54,068 nt of DNA from Companilactobacillus zhongbaensis. Lineage in GTDB: Bacteria > Bacillota > Bacilli > Lactobacillales > Lactobacillaceae. The notes beneath the pieces are model-generated. The model saw only the letters and a program-made list of their open reading frames with translations. It ran no database searches and was not told where the DNA came from. Location: the NCBI RefSeq assembly GCF_003946515.1, contig NZ_RHOM01000017.1, forward strand, positions 1-54,068, read 5' to 3'. The position numbers were made by a program, and so were the translations under genes. Below, one piece after another: positions 19,481 through 28,276 of the stretch (the first letter of the stretch is position 1; every line of letters starts with the position of its first letter).

Positions 19481-19560
19481 TCAGATCCAGTGAGGTCTCA
19501 AAGATTTTTGTAGGGGAAAACTCTACCTGAGGACGCTGGTGAAAACTAGGGTCCTTTTTA
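19481..19560 (+). promoter_or_regulatory. Second PyrR-type attenuator of the pyr leader
   Basis: CAGATCCAGTGAGGTCTC (19482-19499) is a clear PyrR-binding loop. The terminator is AGGAC ... GTCCT with T5 (19530-19560), 15 bp before pyrB. No gene lies between the two attenuators. Confidence 0.8.
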
Positions 19561-19574
19561 TTTGGAGGAAAACA

Positions 19575-20519
19575 ATGAAAAATATACTTTCTATGTCACA
19601 ATTTTCGAATCAAGAAGTCTACGATCTGATCGATCGCGCAATCGCTTTTAAAGAGGGCGAACAATCAACAGTAGGTACTAACAAGTACGCCATCAATCTG
19701 TTTTTTGAAAATAGTACTCGCACTAAATCAAGTTTCCAAGTAGCAGAAATGAACTTAGGAATGCGAGAAATTATGTTTGATGCCGGAACTTCCTCTACAA
19801 CTAAGGGTGAATCGTTGTATGATACAGTTAGAACTGTTGAAAGCATTGGTGCAAGTGTTGCGGTTATTCGTCACAGTCAAGATGAGTTTTACAACGAATT
19901 GTTGAACCGGAACATCAATATTCCGATCATTAATGCTGGAGATGGTGCTGGACAACATCCATCACAATCATTACTCGATTTGATGACCATTTCAGAACAT
20001 TTTGGTCAATTCGAAGGCCTTAAGGTTGGTATTATCGGTGACTTATCACACTCACGAGTAGCTCACTCAAATGCTGAGATCTTAACTCGCTTAGGTGCAG
20101 AAGTTAGCTTTGGTGGTTTGGATTCTTGGTACACTCCTGAATTTGCCGAAATCGGTCCACACATGTCAGTCGATGATCTTTGCCGAGAAATGGATGTCGT
20201 AATGTTACTCCGTGTCCAACACGAACGTCTTTCAGCTGATGAAAATAAGAATTTTTCAAAGGAAAAATATTTTAAGGAATACGGATTAGATATGCGCCGT
20301 GTTGATATGATGAAAGAAGATGCTATGATCATGCATCCAGCTCCAGTTAATCGTGGCGTAGAAATTGCCGATGATGTCGTTGAGTGCGACAAGTCATTCA
20401 TTTTCAGACAAATGCAAAATGGTGTCTTTATGAGAATGGCGATGATTGAAGCTGTACTTAGTGGGGAGAAAACTTCAAATGAGCTTATTAATAAAAAACG
20501 CCAAATTATTTTACGATAA
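19575..20519 (+). CDS. pyrB: Aspartate carbamoyltransferase catalytic chain
   Basis: Condenses carbamoyl phosphate with aspartate, the first committed step of pyrimidine synthesis. It has 314 residues. The carbamoyl-phosphate site is ENSTRTKSSF (about 45-54), HPSQSLLD lies at about 129-136, and MLLRVQHER at about 209-217. No regulatory PyrI chain is present, as usual in Firmicutes. The start at 19575 follows GGAGG after the second attenuator; an earlier in-frame codon lies inside the terminator hairpin and was rejected. It overlaps pyrC by 41 bp. Confidence 0.96.
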   Translation: MKNILSMSQFSNQEVYDLIDRAIAFKEGEQSTVGTNKYAINLFFENSTRTKSSFQVAEMNLGMREIMFDAGTSSTTKGESLYDTVRTVESIGASVAVIRHSQDEFYNELLNRNINIPIINAGDGAGQHPSQSLLDLMTISEHFGQFEGLKVGIIGDLSHSRVAHSNAEILTRLGAEVSFGGLDSWYTPEFAEIGPHMSVDDLCREMDVVMLLRVQHERLSADENKNFSKEKYFKEYGLDMRRVDMMKEDAMIMHPAPVNRGVEIADDVVECDKSFIFRQMQNGVFMRMAMIEAVLSGEKTSNELINKKRQIILR

Positions 20520-21744
20520 TCGGATCCAGAAAAAAGACCTCTTGATCAAGGATGGAAAATTCGATCAAGTTCAAGATAAATTAGAACCACTTGATTCTGA
20601 CGTTTTCGATGCCGAAGGTAACTTAGTTTCACCAGGATTGGTCGATATTCACGTCCATTTTCGGGAACCAGGTCAGACACACAAAGAAACTATTCAAACT
20701 GGTTCCAAGGCATCTGCACATGGTGGTTTCACGACTGTGGGAGCAATGCCTAACGTCACTCCAGTGCCTGATACTGTAGAAAAATTTCAAGCACAAATGA
20801 AATTGAATCAAACAGAATCAGTTATCAACACTTTGCAATATGCACCTGTGACGAAAGAAGAAACTAGTTCTGAATTAGTGTCGATCACTGAGTTGGCCAA
20901 AAATGGCGCCTTTGCTTTTTCAAATGACGGTCATGGGATCAACAATGCTAAGTCGATGTTTGATGCCATGGAAGAAATTGCTTCGATCAATTCCACATTA
21001 GCTGCCCACGTTGAAGACCAAGATCTATTTGATCACGGTGTGATCAATCGTGGCAAAACTGCCACACGTTTGGGCTTACCAGCCATCAATCAAGCTGCTG
21101 AAACTTCTCAACTGGCACGTGACTTATTGCTAGCTAAAGACACTGGCGTTCATTATCACGTCTGTCACATTTCTACAGCTGACAGCGTTAATCTTGTCCG
21201 GTTAGCTAAAGATGCTGGGATCAACGTCACGGCAGAAATTACGCCACATCATTTACTATTGAGTGATGCTGATATTGTTGATGACGACGCTAATTTCAAG
21301 ATGAATCCACCATTGCGGAGTCAAAAGGATCGGACGGCTTTGATCGAAGGCTTGCAAGATGGCACAATCGATATGATTGCCACTGATCATGCACCACATG
21401 CCGCTGATGAAAAGAATCAAGGCTTTTTGAAGAGTGCCTTTGGTATTACTGGGATCGAAACATCATTCCCACTAATGTATACCAACTTAGTCGAACAAGG
21501 CATTATGACCTTGGAAGGTCTCTTGCAAGTTATGTGCATTAAACCAGCAAAGATCTTCGGTTTAGAAAACGCTGGAGAGATCGAGTTTAATAAGCCAGCA
21601 GATTTTACGATCATTGATTTGAACCAACCATACGAAATTGCTAAAAATGACTTTATTTCTAAAGGAACTAACAGTCCATTCATGGGTGATCTAGTCCGTG
21701 GAAAGATTTTGAAGACTTTTGTTTCAGGGGAACAAGTTTACTAG
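20479..21744 (+). CDS. pyrC: Dihydroorotase
   Basis: Zinc amidohydrolase that closes carbamoyl aspartate to dihydroorotate. It has 422 residues, a type I dihydroorotase. The metal ligands are DIHVHFREPG (about 57-66, H-x-H), a His in AAHVEDQ, a His in YHVCHIST, and the conserved Asp in ATDHAPHAADEK (about 302-313). The ATG at 20479 has GGGGAGA 8-10 bp upstream within the pyrB end. It is the second gene of the operon. Confidence 0.96.
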   Translation: MSLLIKNAKLFYDNRIQKKDLLIKDGKFDQVQDKLEPLDSDVFDAEGNLVSPGLVDIHVHFREPGQTHKETIQTGSKASAHGGFTTVGAMPNVTPVPDTVEKFQAQMKLNQTESVINTLQYAPVTKEETSSELVSITELAKNGAFAFSNDGHGINNAKSMFDAMEEIASINSTLAAHVEDQDLFDHGVINRGKTATRLGLPAINQAAETSQLARDLLLAKDTGVHYHVCHISTADSVNLVRLAKDAGINVTAEITPHHLLLSDADIVDDDANFKMNPPLRSQKDRTALIEGLQDGTIDMIATDHAPHAADEKNQGFLKSAFGITGIETSFPLMYTNLVEQGIMTLEGLLQVMCIKPAKIFGLENAGEIEFNKPADFTIIDLNQPYEIAKNDFISKGTNSPFMGDLVRGKILKTFVSGEQVY

Positions 21745-21759
21745 AAGACGGGGGAACAT

Positions 21760-22449
21760 ATGAATAAACCAGTAATAGTAGCGTTAGATTTTGCAGATGA
21801 TTTTGAATGTATTCAATTTTTAAGTCAGTTTCCAAAGGATACCGACTTATTTTTGAAGATCGGCTTAGAAATGTTTTGTCAGTTTGGATATCCATTTGTC
21901 CGAAGTTTGAGAAATCGTGGCTATAAGATTTTCTTGGACTTAAAACTACATGATATTCCTAATACCGTTCGCAGAACTTGCGAAATGATCGCTAAATGGG
22001 ATGTTCAAATGTTGACCGTGCATGCTAGTGGTGGTTCAGAAATGATTGCTGCTGCTAAACAAGGCTTAGCTTCAAGTAACACTAAATTACTAGCAGTAAC
22101 TCAACTGACTTCATTAGGTCAAACAGAATTAAAGGATGAGTTGCAAATTCCTTTAAAATCACAAGATTATGTTACGCATTTAGCTAAGTTAGCTTTTGAT
22201 AACGGAGCTGACGGTGTAATTTCTTCAGCTTTGGAAGTTCCGATGATCAAGGAAATCACATCACCAGAATTTCTCTGTGTGACACCAGGTATTCGTCCTA
22301 AATCAGCTCAGATCGGTGATCAAAAACGTGTGGCAACACCTAGTCAAGCGCGTGAATTAGGTAGTGACGCCATTGTCGTCGGTCGTCCGATCACTCAAGC
22401 CTCAGACGGATTTTTTGCATATAAAGATATATATCAGGAGTGGAAATAA
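21760..22449 (+). CDS. pyrF: Orotidine 5'-phosphate decarboxylase
   Basis: Converts OMP to UMP. It has 229 residues, with the TIM-barrel signature FLDLKLHDIPNTV (about 58-70), which carries the catalytic Lys and Asp residues, and the phosphate-binding GRPIT near the C-terminus. The substrate Asp is in VALDFAD at the N-terminus. GGGGGA lies upstream. The stop codon overlaps the pyrE start (TAATG). Confidence 0.96.
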   Translation: MNKPVIVALDFADDFECIQFLSQFPKDTDLFLKIGLEMFCQFGYPFVRSLRNRGYKIFLDLKLHDIPNTVRRTCEMIAKWDVQMLTVHASGGSEMIAAAKQGLASSNTKLLAVTQLTSLGQTELKDELQIPLKSQDYVTHLAKLAFDNGADGVISSALEVPMIKEITSPEFLCVTPGIRPKSAQIGDQKRVATPSQARELGSDAIVVGRPITQASDGFFAYKDIYQEWK

Positions 22450-23087
22450 TGGAAAATACACAAGTTGCTGAAAACATTGCTAGTCATTTATTAAAAATCA
22501 AAGCGGTTAAACTTAGCCCCAAAGAACCTTTTACTTGGATCAGTGGTATCAAATCACCAATTTATACTGATAATCGCATGACGATCGCTTATCCAGATTT
22601 TCGCCAACAAATTGCCACAGACTTGGCAGATTTGATCAAAGAAAATTATCCGGAAGCTAATGTGATCAGTGGCGTTGCCACAGCAGGTATCCCTCACGCT
22701 GCAGGTGTCGCTAACATTTTGAACCTACCGATGAACTATGTTCGTTCAAAGCCAAAAGGGCATGGAACTAAGCGTCAAATTGAAGGCCGCTTGCAACCAG
22801 GTGACAAAGTTGTTGTTATCGATGATTTGATCTCAACTGGTGGTAGTGTGCTGGAAGCAGTAGATGTCGTAAGAAAAGCCGATGCCGAAGTTGTTGGAAC
22901 AGCAGCTATTTTTACTTACAATTTGCCAGAAGCTGATGAAAATGTGGCTAAACACCAAACAACTTTGAAGACCTTGACTAATTATCCGGTCATGATCGAA
23001 CAAGCTCAGAAACTGGGCTACGTTGAAGCAGAAGATATGGAATTACTCCATCAATGGTATAAGGATCCAGAAAGCTGGTGCAAATAG
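22449..23087 (+). CDS. pyrE: Orotate phosphoribosyltransferase
   Basis: Transfers phosphoribosyl from PRPP to orotate. It has 212 residues. The PRPP motif VVVIDDLISTGGSV lies at about 120-133, and the flexible loop with KPKGHGTKRQIEG at about 99-111. The ATG at 22449 is preceded by CAGGAG; a GTG nine bases earlier is in frame but lies on the Shine-Dalgarno sequence. It overlaps pyrF by one base and is followed by pyrD at TAGTG. Confidence 0.95.
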   Translation: MENTQVAENIASHLLKIKAVKLSPKEPFTWISGIKSPIYTDNRMTIAYPDFRQQIATDLADLIKENYPEANVISGVATAGIPHAAGVANILNLPMNYVRSKPKGHGTKRQIEGRLQPGDKVVVIDDLISTGGSVLEAVDVVRKADAEVVGTAAIFTYNLPEADENVAKHQTTLKTLTNYPVMIEQAQKLGYVEAEDMELLHQWYKDPESWCK

Positions 23088-24103
23088 TGGACTGGTATCA
23101 ACTAGCTCGTCCCATGATCTTTGCCATTGATCCTGAAATTGACCATCACATTGTGGCAAACGGCTTAAAGATCTTCAATCAAACACCGAAGATTTTGCAA
23201 AAAATGTTTTATGCCAAAAAACGCAACAACTTGAAGACGACCGTCAAAGGAATCACTTTCGACTCTCCAATTGGCATCGCGGCCGGTTTCGATAAAAATG
23301 CTGAATTTTACAACAGTTTAGGTGGACTAGGTGCCGGATTCGTTGAAGTGGGTAGCATTACCAAGGAACCTCAAGCAGGGAATCCCAAGAAAAGAGTTTT
23401 TCGGTTACTAGAAGATCAAGCAATCATTAACCGAATGGGTTTGAACAATGTCGGCTTAAAAAAAGCTGTTCAAAATCTACAAGGTAAGCATCAAACTAAA
23501 ATTGGCTTGAGTTTAGCTCCTAGCCACGGATTAAATACGCAAGAAATGATCGATGAATTAGTCGAAGACGTCAAGTTTGCTCACGACAGTGCTGATTATT
23601 TAGCTTTAAACTTGAGTTGCCCTAATCAAGCCGGTGTCGTTTCCCTCCAAAAAACATCCGTCTTACTAGAACTATTGGCTAAAATTGACGAACTTCAAAT
23701 TGACGAGCCGATTTTTTGTAAATTCAGTTCGGATTTAGCCGCTGAAGATTTAGATCAAATTTTAACAGAAACAGCATCCTTGATGGATGGTGTGATCTTG
23801 TGCAATACCTCCACTAGTCGTGAAGGCTTAAAGTCTACTAACCAGCAAGAAAAAGGTGGCTTAAGTGGTAAACCACTATTCAATAAATCATTAGCGTTGA
23901 CTAAAATGGTTTATTCAAAATATGGCGAGTCGTTGCCAATTATTTTTTCTGGTGGAGTATTCGATCATCAAGACGCGCAAACAGCGCTGGATGCCGGAGC
24001 CAGTTTAGTCCAAGTTTACACTGGATTTATATACAACGGACCAAGCCAGATCGAACACATCAACCGTCATTTGTCGGAGAACCAAGTAATTTCTCAATTA
24101 TAA
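23087..24103 (+). CDS. pyrD: Dihydroorotate dehydrogenase, class 2 (quinone-dependent)
   Basis: Oxidises dihydroorotate to orotate using FMN and a membrane quinone. It has about 338 residues. The N-terminal helical extension (DWYQLARPMIFAIDPEIDHH) and the motif AAGFDKNAEF are class 2 features; class 1A and 1B enzymes lack the extension. NLSCPN (about 178-183) and the C-terminal IIFSGGVF with QVYTG phosphate-binding segments are present. The catalytic Ser occurs in the usual class 2 place (SCPN region). The start is GTG at 23087, or GTG at 23078. The 3' end is enriched in A/C-ending codons as repeat C3 is approached. carAB is absent from this operon. Confidence 0.93.
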   Translation: MDWYQLARPMIFAIDPEIDHHIVANGLKIFNQTPKILQKMFYAKKRNNLKTTVKGITFDSPIGIAAGFDKNAEFYNSLGGLGAGFVEVGSITKEPQAGNPKKRVFRLLEDQAIINRMGLNNVGLKKAVQNLQGKHQTKIGLSLAPSHGLNTQEMIDELVEDVKFAHDSADYLALNLSCPNQAGVVSLQKTSVLLELLAKIDELQIDEPIFCKFSSDLAAEDLDQILTETASLMDGVILCNTSTSREGLKSTNQQEKGGLSGKPLFNKSLALTKMVYSKYGESLPIIFSGGVFDHQDAQTALDAGASLVQVYTGFIYNGPSQIEHINRHLSENQVISQL

Positions 24104-24105
24104 TC

Positions 24106-24137
24106 GATCAAAAACTTCCTTCGTGGGAAGTTTTTTT
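24106..24137 (+). terminator. pyr operon terminator
   Basis: AAAAACTTCC - TTCGT - GGGAAGTTTTTTT, immediately after pyrD. Confidence 0.9.
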
Positions 24138-24182
24138 CGTTTGCATATTTTTTTGAATTATAAAAAATATGATATATTAGCA

Positions 24183-24350
24183 GAGAGCACAGCGAGGTGG
24201 TCAGCTGCTGAGGATTTAGGGACTGTCAGCACCCAAGGTGCGGCGAAGCCGTGCCTGCTGACAGTTTCTAAACCGGAGGCCGCTACCTCGCGGAGCTCGT
24301 TTCAGCATCCTTGAGGATAAAGTTAAACATCACTATCCAAATTGCAGCAA
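24183..24350 (-). repeat. Family C structured repeat, copy C3 (inverted)
   Basis: Same element as C1 on the opposite strand. In top-strand terms: GCGAGGT (24192-24198) pairs with ACCTCGC (24285-24291); TTTAG (24215-24219) with CTAAA (24268-24272); CTGTCAGCA (24223-24231) with TGCTGACAG (24256-24264), a perfect 9-bp stem. The tip GGTGCGGCGAAGCC is conserved. The ATCCTTGAGGATAAA tract and the companion module (CACTATCCAAATTGCAGC) follow on the right. The gene strand to its right is A/C-rich, the reverse of the T/G-rich DNA beside the other copies. Confidence 0.85.
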
Positions 24351-24611
24351 GTTTAGCGAATCAAAATGGATAGCACTACAACATACATACAAAACAGTAT
24401 TGTGACTACCCATGTTAATCAGAGGCAGCTCTGTGCAGGAGCTAGATTTCGAATCCTTGAGGATAAATCCAAACAGCACAATCAAATCTGTGGCCAGTTT
24501 AACCAATAAAAATAGCAATCTCCATTTCAACAAACAAATCACTACCGCAACTAAATGCGATACCAGACACCACAATCATCACTTTTATTACAAAAAAAAG
24601 AGGATTAAATC
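24351..24611. other. A/C-rich intergenic tract with a second partial family C unit
   Basis: The top strand is strikingly A/C-rich (24480-24600 especially). On the reverse strand, positions 24410-24475 contain a degenerate half unit: TTTATCCTCAAGGAT followed by AGCTC and ATTAAC. The right side of the unit is missing. No coding region or promoter is evident apart from the AGAGGA ribosome-binding site at about 24599. Confidence 0.5.
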
Positions 24612-25511
24612 ATGAACATAACAAATCTACTAAGCATCAAGTACCCACTAATACAAGGTTCAATGGCAAGGATTTCCCGTCACGAACTAGTATCAGCAGT
24701 TTCCAACGCAGGAGGATTAGGAGTCCTAACTTCAGTCGGAATGGACGCTGGAGAACTGAGTCGTCAGATCGATTTAGTCAGATCAGAAACAGACAAACCT
24801 TTTGCAGTGAATTTAATGCTACAGCAACAAAATATTCCAGAACTAGTCGATGTCATCGCAGATAAATACGTAGCAGCCGTAACTACTGGTGCCGGAACAC
24901 CCAAGCCATATTTTGAACAATTACACGCTGCTCAAGTTAAAGTTATTCCAGTCATCCCAAATGTATCGATTGCGAAGAAGATGGAGCAATTAGGCGTTGA
25001 TGCCGTTGTTGCCGAAGGCATGGAGTCTGGTGGACACATCGGTCAAACGACGACAATGAGTTTAGTTCCTCAAGTAGTGGATGCCGTCAACATTCCAGTG
25101 ATCGCCGCTGGAGGAATTGCAGACAAGCGTTCAGTTGCGGCTGCTTTAGTTCTCGGGGCCAGTGGCGTACAAATGGGGACTGCCTTTTTAGCCGCCAAAG
25201 AAACGCCAATATCTGCTGAATACAAAAATATGGTCTTGAGTGCTAGTGACACTGATACAGTCATCACTGGCATGTCATTGAAAGATCCGGTCAGAAGTTT
25301 GAAGAATCCGTTGGTCACCAAGATACTGGAGATGGAAGCAAACGGATCTGATCGAGATGAAATTAGGACCTTGTTAGACGGTTCATTACAAAAAGCCGTT
25401 TATGATGGTGACGTCGATCGTGGTTCTTTCATGGCTGGTCAAATCGCTGGTCAAATTAAAGCAATCAAACCAGTGGCAAATATTATAGAAGAAATTTTTC
25501 AAAAGGGGTAA
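24612..25511 (+). CDS. FabK-like enoyl-ACP reductase / nitronate monooxygenase family flavoprotein
   Basis: FMN-dependent TIM-barrel oxidoreductase of the FabK / nitronate monooxygenase family. It strongly resembles FabK from memory: YPLIQGSMA at the N-terminus, the segment DKPFAVNLML, TTGAGTP, VIPVIPNV, VVAEGMESGGHIG (about 138-150) and the FMN phosphate-binding IPVIAAGGIAD. At 299 residues it is somewhat shorter than typical FabK (about 320). It does not lie in a fatty-acid synthesis cluster, so a role as the sole enoyl reductase is uncertain. The thioesterase gene follows 4 bp on, which fits acyl metabolism. Of its first 60 codons 43 end in A or C (hand count), above the ~58% I counted in menD. 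Confidence 0.8.
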   Translation: MNITNLLSIKYPLIQGSMARISRHELVSAVSNAGGLGVLTSVGMDAGELSRQIDLVRSETDKPFAVNLMLQQQNIPELVDVIADKYVAAVTTGAGTPKPYFEQLHAAQVKVIPVIPNVSIAKKMEQLGVDAVVAEGMESGGHIGQTTTMSLVPQVVDAVNIPVIAAGGIADKRSVAAALVLGASGVQMGTAFLAAKETPISAEYKNMVLSASDTDTVITGMSLKDPVRSLKNPLVTKILEMEANGSDRDEIRTLLDGSLQKAVYDGDVDRGSFMAGQIAGQIKAIKPVANIIEEIFQKG

Positions 25512-25515
25512 ATTC

Positions 25516-26013
25516 ATGAAACAGATAGACTGTGAACAAACGGCTGCTATCAGCGAAAGATTGGTCTTCGATGGAGATCTCAATGATAAAGGAATTTTAT
25601 TCGGCGGCAAGATTTTAAGCTTGTTGGATGAAAATGCTGGATTAGCAGCTTTTAAATACGTCAATGTTAAGTTCGCAACAGCAAACTATGATCATATGAA
25701 TTTTTGGAATCCAATCACAACTAAAGATGCTATCAAGATAAAATCTATCGTGACTGGGGCATCGAGTCGCTCAATCGAAGTGTTTACTAAGATTTTAAAA
25801 ACTGATTTAAAGACTAAAGAAACTAAACTAGCTTTTACAAGTTTTTGTACGTTGGTAACTTTGAAACAATTTGGACAAGTCGAATTCCCACAACTAACTG
25901 CAAATAATGACGAGGATGTTTTTTTGCTAGCTGGCTATCAGGATCGTTTGTTACAGCGACAAGATGAGTTAACGGAAACTAAGGATTTTATTAGCCATTT
26001 ATCAAATGATTAA
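25516..26013 (+). CDS. Hotdog-fold acyl-CoA thioesterase
   Basis: Probable acyl-CoA thioesterase of the YciA / acyl-CoA hydrolase type, 165 residues. The N-terminal part RLVFDGDLNDKGILFGGKILSLLDENAGLAA (in pieces) has the family pattern: a beta-strand, then N/D-x-x-G-x-L-x-G-G, then the hotdog helix with the catalytic Asp/Asn. The second half holds the beta-sheet with AFTSFCTLVTL. AAAGGGG overlaps the end of the previous gene, so the two are co-transcribed and translationally close. Substrate chain length cannot be read from the sequence. Confidence 0.8.
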   Translation: MKQIDCEQTAAISERLVFDGDLNDKGILFGGKILSLLDENAGLAAFKYVNVKFATANYDHMNFWNPITTKDAIKIKSIVTGASSRSIEVFTKILKTDLKTKETKLAFTSFCTLVTLKQFGQVEFPQLTANNDEDVFLLAGYQDRLLQRQDELTETKDFISHLSND

Positions 26014-26131
26014 TAAATGGTTTTTTCTTCGAGATTCATTGAAACTACGGTAATCGTTCTGCTAAGATGTAATAACCATTAGCATCCTGTTAAGGATACT
26101 TACTTTTATTAGAAATAATCTAATATTATTG

Positions 26132-26160
26132 TTGTATTTTAGGGTGATAACTCGTATTAT
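26132..26160 (+). promoter_or_regulatory. Promoter of the YfcC-family transporter gene
   Basis: TTGTAT (26132-26137), 17-bp spacer, TATTAT (26155-26160), about 30 bp before the start codon. Confidence 0.65.
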
Positions 26161-26189
26161 GGAAACATTGTAGAACAGGGGATTTGCTT

Positions 26190-27698
26190 ATGCTTAATTT
26201 AAACAATAGGTTGCGGATGCCTTCAGCATTCACGATTTTATTCATATTGATCATCCTAGTTGCAATTTTGACTTGGACAATTCCTGCAGGTCAGTATGAA
26301 ACAACTAAGGCAGGAAACGTAATTGCTGGTACTTATCAAAGTCGAGCTAGTTCACCACAAGGGTTGTGGAATATCTTTGAGGCTCCGATCAACGGTATGA
26401 TCGGTACTAAATCGACTGATGGTGCCATCTCAGTCTCATTATTCATCATGGTCATCGGTGGCTTTTTAGGAGTTACTACTAAGACTAAGATGCTTGATAA
26501 CGGAATCGGATCAGTCGTTAAAAAATATGCTGGTCGTGAAAAAATATTAATTCCATTTTTAATGACATTATTCGCAATTGGTGGAACTACTTTCGGTATG
26601 GGTGAAGAAACAATTGCCTTTGTACCGATCTTAGTTCCGATCATGATCAGGGTAGGGTATGACAGTATCACCGCCATATCGATCTCCTTGATCGGTTCAC
26701 AAGTCGGTTGTATTGCGTCAACGGTTAACCCCTTCGCTACAGGGGTAGCTTCGGAAACGATTGGGATTTCTCCTGGTGACGGGATCATCCCACGTTTAGT
26801 TTTTTTCGTTATGATCTTAATTATTTCCATTATTTACGTGATGCATTATGCAGTTAAGGTTAAAAAAGATCCCAAAACTTCGTATGTTTTCGAGCGTCGT
26901 CAACGTGACCTCGAAGAGTTTATGAGTGGCGAGCAAGAAATCGTCGAGGGACTTTCGAAAAAGCAAAAAAGAGTTTTTGTGGCATTCATTTTGATTTTTG
27001 TTGTGATGATCTTCAGTTTGATCCCTTGGACGAGCTTAAACAAAAACTTTACTTTCTTCGTAGACTTTACTCATTGGTTGACCCACATCCCATTTGTTGG
27101 ATCATTTGTGGGTACTAGCTTGTTGCCATTAGGAAACTGGTATTTTACAGAAATTACGACGTTGTTCTTGATCGGTTCGATCTTGATCAAGTTCATTTAC
27201 AAAATGAGTGAAACAGACTTTATCAATAGTTTTATGGGTGGTATGAGTGATCTACTTAATGTGGCGATCATCGTGGCCGTTGCCCGTGGTATTCAAGTAG
27301 TTATGAATGATGGTAATATTACTGCTACCGTTCTTCACGCTGGTGAAGTTGGTTTACACGGACTATCATCTGCAGTCTTTATTGTTTTGACATATATTTT
27401 CTATATCCCAATGTCATTTTTGATTCCTTCAAGTTCTGGTTTAGCAGCTGCGACAATGGGTATTATGGGACCTCTTGGACATTTTTCTGGTGTAAGTGGG
27501 TCTTTGATTGTTACTGCTTATCAATCGGCTTCAGGGTTCGTTAATTTGGTTACACCTACTTCTGCTATTGTTATGGGTTCTTTAGCGGTGGGACATGTTT
27601 CTATCGTTACTTGGTTTAAGTATATGTGGAAGCTGTTAGCGATTGTGTTTGTGTTTACGATTTTGTTTTTGATTGTTTGTTCTTATTTGAAGCTTTAA
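26190..27698 (+). CDS. YfcC-family membrane transporter
   Basis: Integral membrane protein of the YfcC / C4-dicarboxylate-ion transporter superfamily, 502 residues with about 12 membrane segments. Family-like signatures are the N-terminal PSAFTILF ... TWTIPAGQY, the GGTTFGMGEETIAF segment (about 132-145), and near the C-terminus a region with SFLIPSSSGLAAATMG. Members are often annotated as basic amino acid or peptide antiporters, but the substrate is not established. The start at 26190 follows AGGGGAT. The last 42 codons contain only four ending in A or C (hand count), part of a skew that peaks at repeat B1 downstream. Confidence 0.83.
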   Translation: MLNLNNRLRMPSAFTILFILIILVAILTWTIPAGQYETTKAGNVIAGTYQSRASSPQGLWNIFEAPINGMIGTKSTDGAISVSLFIMVIGGFLGVTTKTKMLDNGIGSVVKKYAGREKILIPFLMTLFAIGGTTFGMGEETIAFVPILVPIMIRVGYDSITAISISLIGSQVGCIASTVNPFATGVASETIGISPGDGIIPRLVFFVMILIISIIYVMHYAVKVKKDPKTSYVFERRQRDLEEFMSGEQEIVEGLSKKQKRVFVAFILIFVVMIFSLIPWTSLNKNFTFFVDFTHWLTHIPFVGSFVGTSLLPLGNWYFTEITTLFLIGSILIKFIYKMSETDFINSFMGGMSDLLNVAIIVAVARGIQVVMNDGNITATVLHAGEVGLHGLSSAVFIVLTYIFYIPMSFLIPSSSGLAAATMGIMGPLGHFSGVSGSLIVTAYQSASGFVNLVTPTSAIVMGSLAVGHVSIVTWFKYMWKLLAIVFVFTILFLIVCSYLKL

Positions 27699-27705
27699 TT
27701 GTTTT

Positions 27706-27732
27706 AGCCTGCAGGGATGCGGGCTTTTTTTG
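27706..27732 (+). terminator. Terminator after the YfcC gene
   Basis: AGCCTGC / GCGGGCT stem, loop AGGGAT, T7. Confidence 0.75.
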
Positions 27733-27774
27733 TGTTTGGTTTTTGTTTTTGTTTGTTTTGATTTGTTTGGTGGT

Positions 27775-27949
27775 GGTTCACTGCCGGTTCTGCGGAGGGT
27801 TCCGAGAATTGCGCTGTGGCTTCCTTAGTCGTTCGGTGGCGTAGCCACCACCAAAAACCAGTTGCGCAAGTGCGTTAGCACTTACGTTCCTTTATTTCAC
27901 ACCTGACAGCGAATTCTCTCCACCCTCCGCAGAACCTAGGGTAGTGCAA
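27775..27949 (+). repeat. Family A/B structured repeat, copy B1
   Basis: It has the same ends as the A copies (GGTTCACTGCC at 27775-27785; CTAGGGTAGTGCAA at the right) but another outer stem: GGTTCTGCGGAGGGT (27786-27800) with ACCCTCCGCAGAACC (27922-27936), a perfect 15 bp. A second stem is GAGAATTGCGCTGT (27804-27817) with ACAGCGAATTCTC (27906-27918), with one bulge. The centre holds two hairpins: GGTGGCGTAGCCACC (27835-27849), and the one at 27861-27890 built on AAGTGC-GTTA-GCACTT. This central module is the inverse of one inside copy A3. Confidence 0.85.
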
Positions 27950-28276
27950 ACTAAATTTTTTTGTGGGGTACGGTGTCTATCTTTTTTGTACAAATTTGTT
28001 TGGGGTGAGTTAGTCGTATCTATGTTTTTTCACTCTTACGATTTTGTTTTGTTTTTTCTATCTCATTTATTTTTTCTTTTCGATATCATCGGTTGCTATT
28101 CAATCTTCTTTCTTTTTGGCTCTTTCACTTCGCTCCTTCGTCGCTCGTGAAAATTGCAATGATATTCTATGTTTTGTTTTTTTCCCTTTCTTCATTTCCT
28201 TTGCTCCATTTACTTTGATTAACCTTCTATTTTTCATTAAAATATTACTTATCTATACAGTTGGGTGGTTGTGTTT
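27950..28276. other. T-rich intergenic tract before pepV, no gene seen
   Basis: About 330 bp, very poor in A and C on the top strand. The conserved right flank of the A/B repeats (TTTTTTTGTGGGGTACGGT) lies at about 27956-27974. No terminator, clear promoter or coding region is visible. Short open frames here are by-products of the base composition. Confidence 0.5.
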
